This document shows, in pieces, positions 55,594 through 63,982 of a stretch of DNA of 64,000 bases. The notes beneath the pieces were generated by a model. The model was given only the letters and a program-made list of their open reading frames with translations, searched no databases and was not told where the DNA came from. Each line of letters opens with the position of its first letter. The first letter of the stretch is position 1. Source of the DNA: a virus; IMG/VR virus record IMGVR_UViG_3300011271_000002, positions 40,423-104,422 of that record. The stretch is one strand, 5' to 3'. A program made the translations under genes and the position numbers.

Positions 55594-58358
55594 GTGATCA
55601 CCGCGATCTCTTGCGGAATAGGTTCAAGCGCTTCCACTTCCAATAAATCGAATAGCGTCGGCGTGGCGCGTTTTTGTTCCTCAGCCTCGCAGTACATGCA
55701 ATTGTCAAAATAGTAGCTTGTGGAAAGCTCGACACCGATGCCGTTACGCCCGAGCTTGACGGCGCGAGAGGGGACGCTCCCAATTCCGGCGAACGGATCA
55801 AAAACGGTTTCTCCGGGCATCGACATTTGCGCGATGACCCGATCAACCAAATCGATTTGCATCGCGCAAAGATGCTGCTCCTTGCCCTTCTGAACCTGCG
55901 AACTGTTGAGCGTTCGCATTCTGGTGATGTCCGTCCAAACATCCGGGTGCCAGGACTGCGGCTGCAAGAGCATGAACGTGACCGGCAGAATTCCCTTGGC
56001 TTCCAGTTCCTCGCCTAGCCGCACGTGTTGTTCAAAGTCGTAGACTTTTTCGAGAGAGTACTTACGAAAGACCTTGAAGATTTGAGCATGAGTCAGGCCG
56101 TTGAGATCCTCGGGCTGCAAGAGCCGATTGCCATTCGAGCGCATGTAGCCATGCGCGTCAATTTGCCAGCGCGATCGCGAATAGCCGGAACCAGATTGAA
56201 TCGGAAGATCACGGTTGAAGGGGACAATCTGCCCGCTATCGTCAATACACAACGGTTTGTTTTTCTCCACCGGCACGTCCGCGTAGCTGTTGATACTGTC
56301 AGTCGGAGGCTTGCGGAAGAACAGGAGATACTCTGGCAGCCCATAGCCCATTTTGCTCGCGTCCTTACACTGCTCGCTCCAACCCAGCCGATAGGTCTGA
56401 TTGTTCTCTCGGACCACATCTGTGACCACCGTCTTGATGCCGATCAGCCCGAAACCGTGTTTGGTGAAGTGCGTGATGGTATCGAGATGAAAGGGATAGA
56501 TGGTTTGAAAACCTAAGCCCGAAACACCGCCCGGTATCACCCGATCCTTAACGTGCATACAGGCGATCCGGCCTGGTCGAAGGACGCGGAACAATTGCGG
56601 GATTAGAAAGTCCATCTGCTGCCAGAAGTGTTCGTTGGAGTCGCTGTGTCCCATATCGAAATAGGACGGGCTGTACTCGTATTGATGGGAAAATGGCGGC
56701 GAGCTAAGAATCAGATCGACGGAGTTTTCCTCCATCTCGAACGCTTCCAAAACGCAGTCGTTGTTGACTATCCGGTGATTGGCGCCACTCGATTCTAGCC
56801 GCACGATGTCGATTGATCGTGTCAGCGCTGCTTTCAAGGCCTCACGCGCCAAACCGTATTCTCGAATGATCGCGCTCATTTTGACGCACTGCTGTTTGTA
56901 GCGCTCCCATTTATCCATGAGCGTGTCGAGCACGGCCTTTTCGCTTTCGGCGTAGATCAGATAGATCACAACGTCCCGCCCTTGCAAGAATCGATAGATC
57001 CTGTGAATCGCCTGAATCAACTGCCGGAACGAATAGCCGATGCCGCAGAATATTGCCCGCGCGCAGTGTCTCTGGAAATTACAGCCGGCGGAAAACATCT
57101 TTGGCTTCGCGGCGAGATACTGGATGCGCCCCTCTGCGAAATCGCTTAATGCACGTTCCAGTTGCTCGGTTCCGGTCCTGGACGCGCGTTGCATTCCGAA
57201 TACGTCCACCGCGGCCGGGATCAGCTTCTTGATTGCCCGCCGTTCATCTTCCAGATCATGCCACAGAATAAAATGCTCATTAGGCTCAGCGTCCACGATC
57301 CGCTTCATCTCTGCCAGCCGAATATCCAGAGTGTCCCGCTTCTCCGTCGCGGCCTCGCTCAGCCCATGCGCGGCATTGCGATACATTCGGCCCTGACCAT
57401 CGCGTTCTGGCCTGGCACCAGCATGATCTACCTTCAGCTCGTGGAATCTGATGTCCAGCGGCGGCTGCGTGTAGCCTTCATCCGAAAATCCTTCGCCAAG
57501 ATCCGATGGAGTTTGCAAAAATAGAGCCCAGGTTGAGAGCCACATAAACCATTCGCGCTCCTTATGCGGATGAATCGTAAGATGATCCGCCTTCGTACTG
57601 TCACGCTTAAAGAAGCGCGTCTTGCCGGCAGAAACATCGAGGATGCCGAGGAACGCAGCGAAGGCCAGAAGCTCAATATATTCGTTCGGGTCAGGCGTTG
57701 CGGTCGCCACAAAACGATACTTCACGCATTCGAACTCACGCATGAATTCCCGGAAGGTCTTAACGCCGCCAAATCCGGCAAGGATGTCGCACTCATCAAG
57801 CGATGCCGTAGCGAAATGCTTCGTAGAAAGCTTGCCGTCCCGCACGCTCTCGTAATTGGTCAAGTAGATGCCGTCGCCACCAACTTCGGCATCTGTCCTG
57901 ATAAATTTAACCGTGATGCCGAGCTCAAGCGCTTCGCTTTCGAATTCCTGCCTGACTCCGAGAGGCATCACTTGTAATGCGCGGCCGCCTGTGCGCGTGA
58001 GGATCAATCGGAGGACTTCGAGTTGCTGTCTCGTTTTGCCCGCACCGAAAAATTCAAAGAGCGCACGGCGCCCGCCTCTCACCATCCAGCGCACACCGAC
58101 CCGTTGATGCGGTTTCAATGATGGATGGATCTCTGAATCGTCAACCTCAAACCCAAAATCATCCGAGAGAAGCACCTTGTCGTGAATGAATTTGCGATAG
58201 GCTTCCAGGCTGTAATCGGTATTGCCTTCGTCTGGCGCGTGAGCACGGGAACACTTCGCTCGATGCCCACGATGCAATTTGCATTCCGGGCAGATAGCCC
58301 CGGTGAGCATGTGTTTGGTAGCTGGCTGGCGTTTAGATAGTTCTGGTACGGAATTCAT
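55590..58358 (-). CDS. Fused SNF2-type helicase and beta-class DNA methyltransferase
   Basis: This is a 922-residue protein. The N-terminus has a zinc-like CPECKLHRGHRAKC. The helicase part has Walker A GAGKT (residues ~105-109), DEC motif II (SLDECDIL), ATATPDPNEY motif III and QAIHRIYR motif VI. The methyltransferase part has SSPPF motif IV at ~550, then FDPFAGIGSVPSRA motif I at ~853; this order (IV before I) is beta class, making N6-adenine or N4-cytosine. Such fusions occur in other phages and probably methylate phage DNA while translocating. It has its own TATAAT promoter and the leader AGGGTGAACC. Confidence 0.85.
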   Translation of the reverse strand: MNSVPELSKRQPATKHMLTGAICPECKLHRGHRAKCSRAHAPDEGNTDYSLEAYRKFIHDKVLLSDDFGFEVDDSEIHPSLKPHQRVGVRWMVRGGRRALFEFFGAGKTRQQLEVLRLILTRTGGRALQVMPLGVRQEFESEALELGITVKFIRTDAEVGGDGIYLTNYESVRDGKLSTKHFATASLDECDILAGFGGVKTFREFMREFECVKYRFVATATPDPNEYIELLAFAAFLGILDVSAGKTRFFKRDSTKADHLTIHPHKEREWFMWLSTWALFLQTPSDLGEGFSDEGYTQPPLDIRFHELKVDHAGARPERDGQGRMYRNAAHGLSEAATEKRDTLDIRLAEMKRIVDAEPNEHFILWHDLEDERRAIKKLIPAAVDVFGMQRASRTGTEQLERALSDFAEGRIQYLAAKPKMFSAGCNFQRHCARAIFCGIGYSFRQLIQAIHRIYRFLQGRDVVIYLIYAESEKAVLDTLMDKWERYKQQCVKMSAIIREYGLAREALKAALTRSIDIVRLESSGANHRIVNNDCVLEAFEMEENSVDLILSSPPFSHQYEYSPSYFDMGHSDSNEHFWQQMDFLIPQLFRVLRPGRIACMHVKDRVIPGGVSGLGFQTIYPFHLDTITHFTKHGFGLIGIKTVVTDVVRENNQTYRLGWSEQCKDASKMGYGLPEYLLFFRKPPTDSINSYADVPVEKNKPLCIDDSGQIVPFNRDLPIQSGSGYSRSRWQIDAHGYMRSNGNRLLQPEDLNGLTHAQIFKVFRKYSLEKVYDFEQHVRLGEELEAKGILPVTFMLLQPQSWHPDVWTDITRMRTLNSSQVQKGKEQHLCAMQIDLVDRVIAQMSMPGETVFDPFAGIGSVPSRAVKLGRNGIGVELSTSYYFDNCMYCEAEEQKRATPTLFDLLEVEALEPIPQEIAVIT

Positions 58359-58377
58359 CTTCGGTTCACCCTCACTG

Positions 58378-58406
58378 ATTATAGTGGCCCTAGAGATCCG
58401 CCACAA
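58378..58406 (-). promoter_or_regulatory. Sigma70-type promoter upstream of the helicase-methyltransferase gene
   Basis: On the minus strand, TTGTGG (58406-58401), a 17-base spacer and a perfect TATAAT (58383-58378), followed after five bases by the leader GAGGGTGAACC and the ATG at 58358. Confidence 0.75.
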
Positions 58407-58563
58407 GCTTGATCTCGCACCTGGTCTTGCTGCCCGGTTTCGGCACGTCCTTCGCTTCGACATCGGTGAACCAGGTAACCTCGATACCGCGCACCCACAC
58501 GCCCTGCTTCTGGAGCTGCTCGAGAACGTCGATGATGGTGGCCTTGCCTTCGGTGACGGTCAA
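58390..58563 (-). CDS. Small protein, 57 residues, TTG start
   Basis: The TTG overlaps the upstream TGA (TTGA). The protein reads LTVTEGKATIIDVLEQLQKQ then VWVRGIEVTWF, ending LVADL: beta-alpha-beta with good coding character. Its 3' end carries the -35 of the helicase-methyltransferase promoter. The function is unknown. Confidence 0.5.
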   Translation of the reverse strand: MTVTEGKATIIDVLEQLQKQGVWVRGIEVTWFTDVEAKDVPKPGSKTRCEIKLVADL

Positions 58564-58847
58564 AATCGGTCCTGTAGATCGTCAACAATTTCCTTCACCA
58601 TCGCGGCGGCGTCCGTTCTCATGGTTTCGAATAACAGATAAGCGGCGCGGCAAACCGCGAGCGGTAGCCGTGATGCGATGGCTGGCGTCGCGGATGATCT
58701 GGTGATGGCGGTCACCCGGCGAAGGATGGCGGTGTGTTCAGCGCGAAGTGTATGCGCCTCTATCGCCGTTTCGATAGCGGCGATCCTTTCCGTAGTGCTG
58801 ACACGTTTCTCGCCGAAGTGATCTGGATATCCGCAGGCGTCACACAT
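58560..58847 (-). CDS. Hypothetical helical protein, 95 residues
   Basis: It starts MCDACGYPDHF (a possible zinc knuckle) and is then strongly helical (RIAAIETAIEAHTLRAEH, MRTDAAAMVKEIVDDLQDRF). It is coupled to both neighbours. No family is recognised. Confidence 0.5.
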   Translation of the reverse strand: MCDACGYPDHFGEKRVSTTERIAAIETAIEAHTLRAEHTAILRRVTAITRSSATPAIASRLPLAVCRAAYLLFETMRTDAAAMVKEIVDDLQDRF

Positions 58848-59043
58848 TTCGCCTACCTGCCGCCATATGTTTCAGTTCCTCGCGGAGTCCCGCCAGCCCC
58901 TCGGTAACTCTCTGCAAGGCAATCGAGCAGGACGAAGTCGTTATGGTGGCTAGCGAGATGGCTTTGGCGAATCGCCTCAACTTCTGCTTTTCGGTTTCCT
59001 TGTAACTTTCCTTTCGATAGCGCAGACGCTTTCCATTCGGCAT
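58840..59043 (-). CDS. Basic helical protein, 67 residues
   Basis: The ATG at 59043 follows GGGAAGTGAACCAA, a form of the recurring leader. The protein is Lys/Arg-rich (GKRLRYRKESYKETEKQKLRR) with a long helix. The function is unknown. Confidence 0.5.
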   Translation of the reverse strand: MPNGKRLRYRKESYKETEKQKLRRFAKAISLATITTSSCSIALQRVTEGLAGLREELKHMAAGRRNV

Positions 59044-59048
59044 TTGGT

Positions 59049-59609
59049 TCACTTCCCTTCAAGAACGGCTTTCTCTATCAATGGCCACTCTTCGAGATGA
59101 TGCGCTAGATACTCGCCACCGTCATATCCTCGGATGGATGCTGTGTTTCCATCGAACAATTTTCTATAAAACGGCAGTCTTTGTTCTGGGGTTAGAGCTT
59201 TCCAGCAACTATCGCACAGCGGGAAGCACCCGCTACTCTCGGTGTAGTTTGTGGCGTGGCCCTTGACCCATTTCCAGGATCGATTGCAACGGCCGCATCG
59301 ACCGAATACCTGATCCGGAATACCTGGATGAAGATCGCGAACATCTTCCCCTTTTGGCGGCTTGCCCAGCGGAACGCCCAAGGCCTGATAGTACAAGCGA
59401 TCCTCAACCCACACGCCAGCTATGAGACTAAAGGAGCCATTGGAAACGTTTTCCGGAATGTGCCGACCAGTATCGGGTAGCTGTGGATGTCGGCGATCGC
59501 GGTCGATCAAATCGCGTATCTCGATAAGCTGCTTTTGTTCCGGAGAACTGTTGCATCCGAAGACGCCAAGAATGGATGCCCACGATAAAAACATTTTCGG
59601 TTTAGACAT
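59049..59609 (-). CDS. Zinc-binding phage protein, 186 residues
   Basis: The ATG at 59609 follows the exact 12-base leader AAAGGGTGAACC. The C-terminal domain (VFGRCGRCNRSWKWVKGHATN, GCFPLCDSCWKALTPEQRLPFY) with two CxxC pairs is a known phage type of unknown function. The first 18 residues include a hydrophobic SWASILGVFGC that could be a lipobox-like start, which is odd for a zinc protein. Confidence 0.65.
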   Translation of the reverse strand: MSKPKMFLSWASILGVFGCNSSPEQKQLIEIRDLIDRDRRHPQLPDTGRHIPENVSNGSFSLIAGVWVEDRLYYQALGVPLGKPPKGEDVRDLHPGIPDQVFGRCGRCNRSWKWVKGHATNYTESSGCFPLCDSCWKALTPEQRLPFYRKLFDGNTASIRGYDGGEYLAHHLEEWPLIEKAVLEGK

Positions 59610-59749
59610 TTTTCGGTTCACCCTTTAGGGACGCGGCCCGGTCTGCAATTCCGAGCCGCGCATGACCCCAACACTCATTCGCCGCGATGACGGCCCACCC
59701 AGCAACCAGGATGGCTGCCTATCCCGGCCCTTGTAAGCCGGAAATATCG

Positions 59750-60667
59750 TTACGCCGCCGGCGGAGCCGCTATCGCTAGGGCCAGAATCTGATCGACAAC
59801 TCGAACCACGTGTTGCAGGTTGTGATCTTGCGCCGCCGTCATGCCGCCGCCCGCGCTAATGCCGGCCGCTGGCGAACTCGGTGCCGCCATATCCGTGCGG
59901 TGCACCACGAAGCCCTGGCCGCTCATGAACGCGTTTGAATCCGTCAGGAATTCCTCGCCCGCCTTCAGACGCCGCTGCGGTATCGGCAATTGCGGATGGA
60001 CAGGCCCTGTCTCGCCGGTGTCCGGCCAGTCGAACGCAATCACCGGCTCCTGGTTGGTATCCGCCTGTAAAACCCAATGATAAGGCACGCCGATACCACG
60101 GGAGTTTATCTGATTTATTTTGCGCCCGGCGACCAATTGGAGCATTGGCGAGTAGTTGATTTCCCACACCTTTCGCAATTCGTCAGGGGGATACAGATAC
60201 TGGAATGGTTGGTTCGCGGTGTTCTCTTGAACGTCGTCTTTGGTGCGTCCCAGCTCAATCGCCAGCGCTACGGCTTGTTCCTTGGTGCTTAGATCCAGCG
60301 GATCTACCGGCCAGCCTCCGAGCGTTGCATGCGTAGGCGCGGGCGCGTAGGGCGGATAGTGATGGGCCCCAGTCAGATTCACCTTCGCCGCTTGACCGGC
60401 CGTCATGTTCATGGCGACTTCGTGAACCTTGCCGTCCGTTCCCAGCTTGTAATAGATGTATTGCGCTGGCGAGCTCGTATCGGCGCCGGCGAAACTATCG
60501 TCCTTCCATTTCTTGATTGGCAACGTCTTGTCGAAGTCCGGCGCCTGTTCGCCGAAACGAGCTTCATAGGCGGCGCGATCCAGTGATTCGGTGAATAGAT
60601 CGAGCAGGCCAGCGCCGTAAACGGGCTGATTTGGTTGCGGCTGCTCGGTCGGTAGAGATTGATTCAT
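59750..60667 (-). CDS. Hypothetical protein, 305 residues
   Basis: It is beta-rich, with a Pro/Gln-rich N-terminus, then GAGLLDLFTESLDRAAYEARFG, PFQYLYPPDELRKVW and LKAGEEFLTDSNAFMSGQGF. It ends with an Ala-rich helix (DQILALAIAAPPAA). An AGAGGA site precedes the ATG. Not recognised; it may be a virion or secretion-related protein. Confidence 0.55.
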   Translation of the reverse strand: MNQSLPTEQPQPNQPVYGAGLLDLFTESLDRAAYEARFGEQAPDFDKTLPIKKWKDDSFAGADTSSPAQYIYYKLGTDGKVHEVAMNMTAGQAAKVNLTGAHHYPPYAPAPTHATLGGWPVDPLDLSTKEQAVALAIELGRTKDDVQENTANQPFQYLYPPDELRKVWEINYSPMLQLVAGRKINQINSRGIGVPYHWVLQADTNQEPVIAFDWPDTGETGPVHPQLPIPQRRLKAGEEFLTDSNAFMSGQGFVVHRTDMAAPSSPAAGISAGGGMTAAQDHNLQHVVRVVDQILALAIAAPPAA

Positions 60668-60726
60668 ATTTTATTTATCCTCTCGGGTTGATTGCTGTTA
60701 CGGTTGAGACCGGAACGCCGGTCAAA

Positions 60727-61230
60727 TTATTTCCCTGCTTGACTTTGCGCCGGACAGGCCTCATCGACCGATCTGGTCGATTGCACCTGAACCGCCAGAA
60801 GATGACCGCGGCCCATATTTACAAAATGGTGCCCGAGCCCGGTCTGCCTTTCGAGCGGCGTTAGCGAGTAGGTCACCGCGAATGGTCTTTCATCGCCTTC
60901 ACTGTTTCTGCCGCCGTCCATAAGGTGAGCCGTGACGGTGATGCTTTCGATACACAATGGATGGCCCATCACTTCTGGCGTGCTGAGTGCAAATATGTTC
61001 TGCGGCGGATTGAATTGCCGGTCCCAGTGAACATCGCCGAATTTTAAGTGATCCAGTTTGTTGGGCACGGACACATAGGGGGCGGTTGGGACCGTGGCGG
61101 TCTGCTTTCGATGCGGGCCGCAGTCGTTAAGGAAAAGGGAGCATATGATGATAAACAGCACGCTCAAAAATCCGAAGACGCATGTGACCACAAAGCTATC
61201 CTTCATGCCTTGAACTGTTTCTTTTGTCAT
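60727..61230 (-). CDS. Membrane-anchored protein, 167 residues
   Basis: The N-terminal span DSFVVTCVFGFLSVLFIIICSLFL (residues ~11-34) is followed by an extended, mostly beta exterior domain (VMGHPLCIESITVTAHLM). The topology suggests an inner-membrane protein with a periplasmic domain. No family is recognised. Confidence 0.55.
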   Translation of the reverse strand: MTKETVQGMKDSFVVTCVFGFLSVLFIIICSLFLNDCGPHRKQTATVPTAPYVSVPNKLDHLKFGDVHWDRQFNPPQNIFALSTPEVMGHPLCIESITVTAHLMDGGRNSEGDERPFAVTYSLTPLERQTGLGHHFVNMGRGHLLAVQVQSTRSVDEACPAQSQAGK

Positions 61231-61248
61231 CTTAAATTTCCTTTCAAA

Positions 61249-61653
61249 TCACGGATGCGCCGGGGCGGAAGCCGCTTGCGGTCCTAGTATAAAGTTACCC
61301 ACGCTCACGGCGTCCACCTTGGTCTTCAACGCCTGCTCCAGCGACTTTTGCTTGGCGACCGCGGCGCGGACCTGCGCTTGCGAACTGCTCAGTCCAGCCA
61401 GCGCTTCCGCAGCCTTCGCGCGAAGCTCGGTCAATTGCTTGGCATGAGCTGCGTTCAGGGAGCGCTGGGCGTCAACTGTTTTCCACAGGTCCGAGATCGC
61501 CGTCTCGTGGCTGGCGCCGGCCGCCTTGATATTCCGTAGTTCGCCGACTAGGGCCCAACACAAACCGGTGAGTAGCAGAACCCACAGGGCGATTACGCCG
61601 ATCGCCAGATGACTGCCGGCGAAGTTGACCTTGAATCCTTTAACGAGTAGCAC
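61249..61653 (-). CDS. Membrane-anchored coiled-coil protein, spanin-like layout
   Basis: This 134-residue protein has an N-terminal span (LAIGVIALWVLLLTGLCWALV) followed by ~75 residues of coiled coil (KQLTELRAKAAEALAGLSSSQ, VRAAVAKQKSLEQALKTKV). This is the plan of inner-membrane spanins (Rz). No outer-membrane lipoprotein partner is seen in an overlapping frame. A spanin role is plausible. Confidence 0.5.
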   Translation of the reverse strand: MLLVKGFKVNFAGSHLAIGVIALWVLLLTGLCWALVGELRNIKAAGASHETAISDLWKTVDAQRSLNAAHAKQLTELRAKAAEALAGLSSSQAQVRAAVAKQKSLEQALKTKVDAVSVGNFILGPQAASAPAHP

Positions 61654-61867
61654 TGGCGATCTCCTCTACTGGAGCATCCGGAAGATAAACACCGACGTAT
61701 CCTTGCGCCTTCAATTGCTCCACGGTATAGGAAGCGGTCGCCTGAGGCTCACCGATGACCTTGCCCTTGAGCCACTGTCTTTGGCGCTGAATGGCGTGAT
61801 CGGACGTCTCGTTAAGACCGACCGCAATGTATCTCTCGTCAGGATGATGATTTGTCAGCCACTTCAT
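61640..61867 (-). CDS. Hypothetical protein, 75 residues
   Basis: A strong ribosome site (GGAGGG) precedes the ATG at 61867. It contains MKWLTNHHPDERYIAVGLNE and QWLKGKVIGEPQATASYTV. It follows the frameshifted Cys-rich gene by TAATG overlap. The function is not recognised. Confidence 0.55.
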   Translation of the reverse strand: MKWLTNHHPDERYIAVGLNETSDHAIQRQRQWLKGKVIGEPQATASYTVEQLKAQGYVGVYLPDAPVEEIASATR

Positions 61868-62053
61868 TATTTCCCTCCAACCATTTCCTCTATCAATACC
61901 GGCATCTCGAAACCTGGGCAATCGCATCCCGGCACAGAACACTTCCCGCCGCAGAACGCATGGCCATTCAATTCATGATGGCATCCTGAGCGAACGCAGA
62001 GGAGTTCCTGTTCGGCGTAAAACTCGCGGGGCGAGGCGCTGGTCTTTGGTCAT
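61867..62053 (-). CDS. Cys/His-rich protein with an apparent +1 frameshift
   Basis: An ATG in the usual ATGA overlap (62053) opens MTKDQRLAPR, but that frame stops after 26 codons. The next frame, entered around the CCCC run near 62030, reads EFYAEQELLCVRSGCHHELNG, AFCGGKCSVPGCDCPGF and ends in a TAA overlapping the next ATG. A +1 shift would give one ~62-residue zinc protein with canonical coupling at both ends. It could be programmed frameshifting, a mutation or an assembly error. Confidence 0.5.
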
Positions 62054-62271
62054 CGACCCACTCTCCGTCGCCGCGCCCGCTTGCTCATGGGCGGGATTGG
62101 GCAATTCTTCAATTCGTGCGGCCCATAACACCGTACGCATTTGTTCTCCTCGTCCGCAGTCCCAAGAATATGCGCCACGCGCTCATCGAATGCGTTGGCC
62201 AACTTCGCGGCACGCTCGTCTTGGCGGCGTTGGGACTCAGTATAGGGACAGTGATGGCGGGGTCGGTTCAT
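62050..62271 (-). CDS. Small zinc-knuckle protein, 73 residues
   Basis: CVRCYGPHELKNC (CxxC...H...C) looks like a CCHC-type zinc knuckle, followed by a basic tail (SKRARRRRVGR) that could bind nucleic acid. It is coupled to both neighbours. Confidence 0.55.
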   Translation of the reverse strand: MNRPRHHCPYTESQRRQDERAAKLANAFDERVAHILGTADEENKCVRCYGPHELKNCPIPPMSKRARRRRVGR

Positions 62272-62474
62272 GCGCCTCTTTGCGTTAACGCGATACGGCG
62301 ATGGTCGTCTAGTGTCTGCTTTAGGCGATCAAGCCATTGATTCATAAATTCCTGCTGGGAACGGCAGCAGTCCGCATAGGAAGTCGCCGCCTGTTCCATT
62401 TGATCCGCCGCGTTTTTGATGTTCCTGCCGGCGTTTCCAACTTCTTCACTACCAATCAAAATTATGTTGTTCAT
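62268..62474 (-). CDS. Helical protein, 68 residues
   Basis: The ATG at 62474 overlaps the upstream stop (ATGA). The sequence (NIKNAADQMEQAATSYADCC, MNQWLDRLKQTLDDHRR) is a predicted coiled coil. The function is unknown. Confidence 0.5.
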   Translation of the reverse strand: MNNIILIGSEEVGNAGRNIKNAADQMEQAATSYADCCRSQQEFMNQWLDRLKQTLDDHRRIALTQRGA

Positions 62475-63754
62475 CGCCATATCCTATGAGTGCCTTGCGG
62501 CGTTTGAATGTGGCACCATCTCGATCCCAGCGCCGGACAATCCCGCCGGATTTCCTCTGTGTACACATTCCCGCCTTCAGCCCAACGCACTACCTTAACT
62601 TCCTGCTCAATGATCCCGCCAATGTGGGACCGCATGAATTCTCTGATGTCGCGCAAACGAGAACCGACATGCCGTGTCGCCCACGCGTGGCCGAATTTGT
62701 AGCCAAGATGCCGCGAACCTCCGTGACTGTTAAAATGCCAAGCGCCTGACAATAGGCTTAGAAGCATTTTATGGTGCCAGAAATCGTAGATCCGAAAATC
62801 ATCGGAATCGAATGCCCGAAGCCAAAACACCGTCCAAGCGGACGGCGCAACCATCGGAATATGCATATCGCTATAGCTGCCGCTAATGCAGCCGTTGAAA
62901 GCCAGCGAGAAGCCCTCTTTGATCAGCGCTAAATCGTCAGCGTCGAATCGCTCCAGATCCTGCCGCCTGCGTCTAATGCGCTTCGTGAAGTTCTTGCCGC
63001 GAAGACCGTTGACGTAAATGCCGGGGTTGGCCGGCCTCCAGTAATAATCGTTTCCGCGCACCCCGCGCCTATCAACCTCGATAACCTGAGCGCGACCATA
63101 TTTTGTGTGGTCGGTATCAAGCACCAAGGCGCATGGCGCGGGATAGCGCGTGCTCTTGGAGCGAAGCTCAAACACTCGACCTGCTGCCAATTGGGAACGC
63201 CAGGAAGAGCGGCTCATCGGAACAGTCCCAACCAAGAGGCCCGCGAGCCAATCATCTTCTCCAGTTGCGGGCTCGGATATCCCAAGAACGGTTAGAGCCT
63301 TTGAGATCTCCTGGTGGTAAGGCTCCCACGCTCGTGCTGAGTCGTATTTACCGTTGTCGCTCAGATCGGTGAAAGTACAAGCCGGAAACATTTCATTGGG
63401 CACTAGAAGCCGACAGACGATAGGACGTTCGCCATGCGACAGCGTGCAGCCAGAGGCCCCAAGGAAAATGCAGCGACCGCCATAACTATAGTCAATGACG
63501 GTCTTGCTCTTTGTGGTGGCTGGCCGAATAAATTGGCCACCACCTTCACCTTCCCAGCCATCCCAACGATCAACACTCCACTTCCCGGACCCGAGCAACT
63601 GGACAATACCGGACAGTAGTTTATCTCTGTCCGGTGCGCCGAATTGCTCTGGCCACGCTGCGCCAGGAAGATCCTGACAGCATCGACCAGCGCATCGCCC
63701 GCAGAGTGCATTGTTGGTGTAGTTCTTTGCAGCTAGAATATTAAAGGCTTCCAT
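62471..63754 (-). CDS. YkgJ-like Cys-cluster protein with a novel C-terminal domain
   Basis: This is a 427-residue protein. CGRCAGRCC (residues ~18-26), then GGRCIFLGASGCTLSHGERPIVCRL (~92-116), is the CxxCxxxCC...CxxxxxxGC...RPxxCR pattern of YkgJ-type proteins, which bind a metal or iron-sulfur centre. The remaining ~300 residues (FDADDLALIKEGFSLAFNG, FGHAWATRHVGSRLRDIREFM) match nothing I recognise; usual YkgJ proteins are about half this size. Confidence 0.65.
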   Translation of the reverse strand: MEAFNILAAKNYTNNALCGRCAGRCCQDLPGAAWPEQFGAPDRDKLLSGIVQLLGSGKWSVDRWDGWEGEGGGQFIRPATTKSKTVIDYSYGGRCIFLGASGCTLSHGERPIVCRLLVPNEMFPACTFTDLSDNGKYDSARAWEPYHQEISKALTVLGISEPATGEDDWLAGLLVGTVPMSRSSWRSQLAAGRVFELRSKSTRYPAPCALVLDTDHTKYGRAQVIEVDRRGVRGNDYYWRPANPGIYVNGLRGKNFTKRIRRRRQDLERFDADDLALIKEGFSLAFNGCISGSYSDMHIPMVAPSAWTVFWLRAFDSDDFRIYDFWHHKMLLSLLSGAWHFNSHGGSRHLGYKFGHAWATRHVGSRLRDIREFMRSHIGGIIEQEVKVVRWAEGGNVYTEEIRRDCPALGSRWCHIQTPQGTHRIWR

Positions 63755-63763
63755 GCAAGACTC

Positions 63764-63958
63764 CTACGCCGCCTCTTCCGCCTTCGGCTTGTTCTTGCTA
63801 CCAGGCGGACGGCCCGGGCCCCGATGCTTGCTCATCCAATTCGGCGGACGGCCCCGGCGCTTAGTGGATCCGGCAGCATAGAGCCGCCCCGCCTCGATAA
63901 ACAGGTCGAGCCTGCGTCTTTGTTCCTCTGCCTCAGCGAGGATCTTATTGATGTTCAT
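63764..63958 (-). CDS. AT-hook protein, 64 residues
   Basis: Two AT-hook-like cores (RRGRPPNW and GPGRPPGSKNKPK) follow a helix (ILAEAEEQRRRLDLFIEAG). It is likely a minor-groove DNA binder. The ATG at 63958 follows the exact leader AAAGGGTGAACC, and TAAAATCAG, almost identical to the TATAATCAG of the 58378 promoter, lies just upstream. Confidence 0.65.
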   Translation of the reverse strand: MNINKILAEAEEQRRRLDLFIEAGRLYAAGSTKRRGRPPNWMSKHRGPGRPPGSKNKPKAEEAA

Positions 63959-63961
63959 TAT

Positions 63962-63982
63962 GGTTCACCCTTTCTGATTTTA
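63962..63982 (-). promoter_or_regulatory. Promoter -10 plus leader module (right edge)
   Basis: On the minus strand, TAAAAT (63982-63977), then CAG, then AAAGGGTGAACC (63973-63962), and the ATG three bases later. The -35, if at the usual distance, would fall at or beyond the window edge, so it cannot be judged. Confidence 0.45.

Noticed and set aside
59701-59749. Hairpin CCGGC...GCCGG downstream of the zinc protein gene
   Set aside because: No T-run follows on either strand and the stem is only five pairs.
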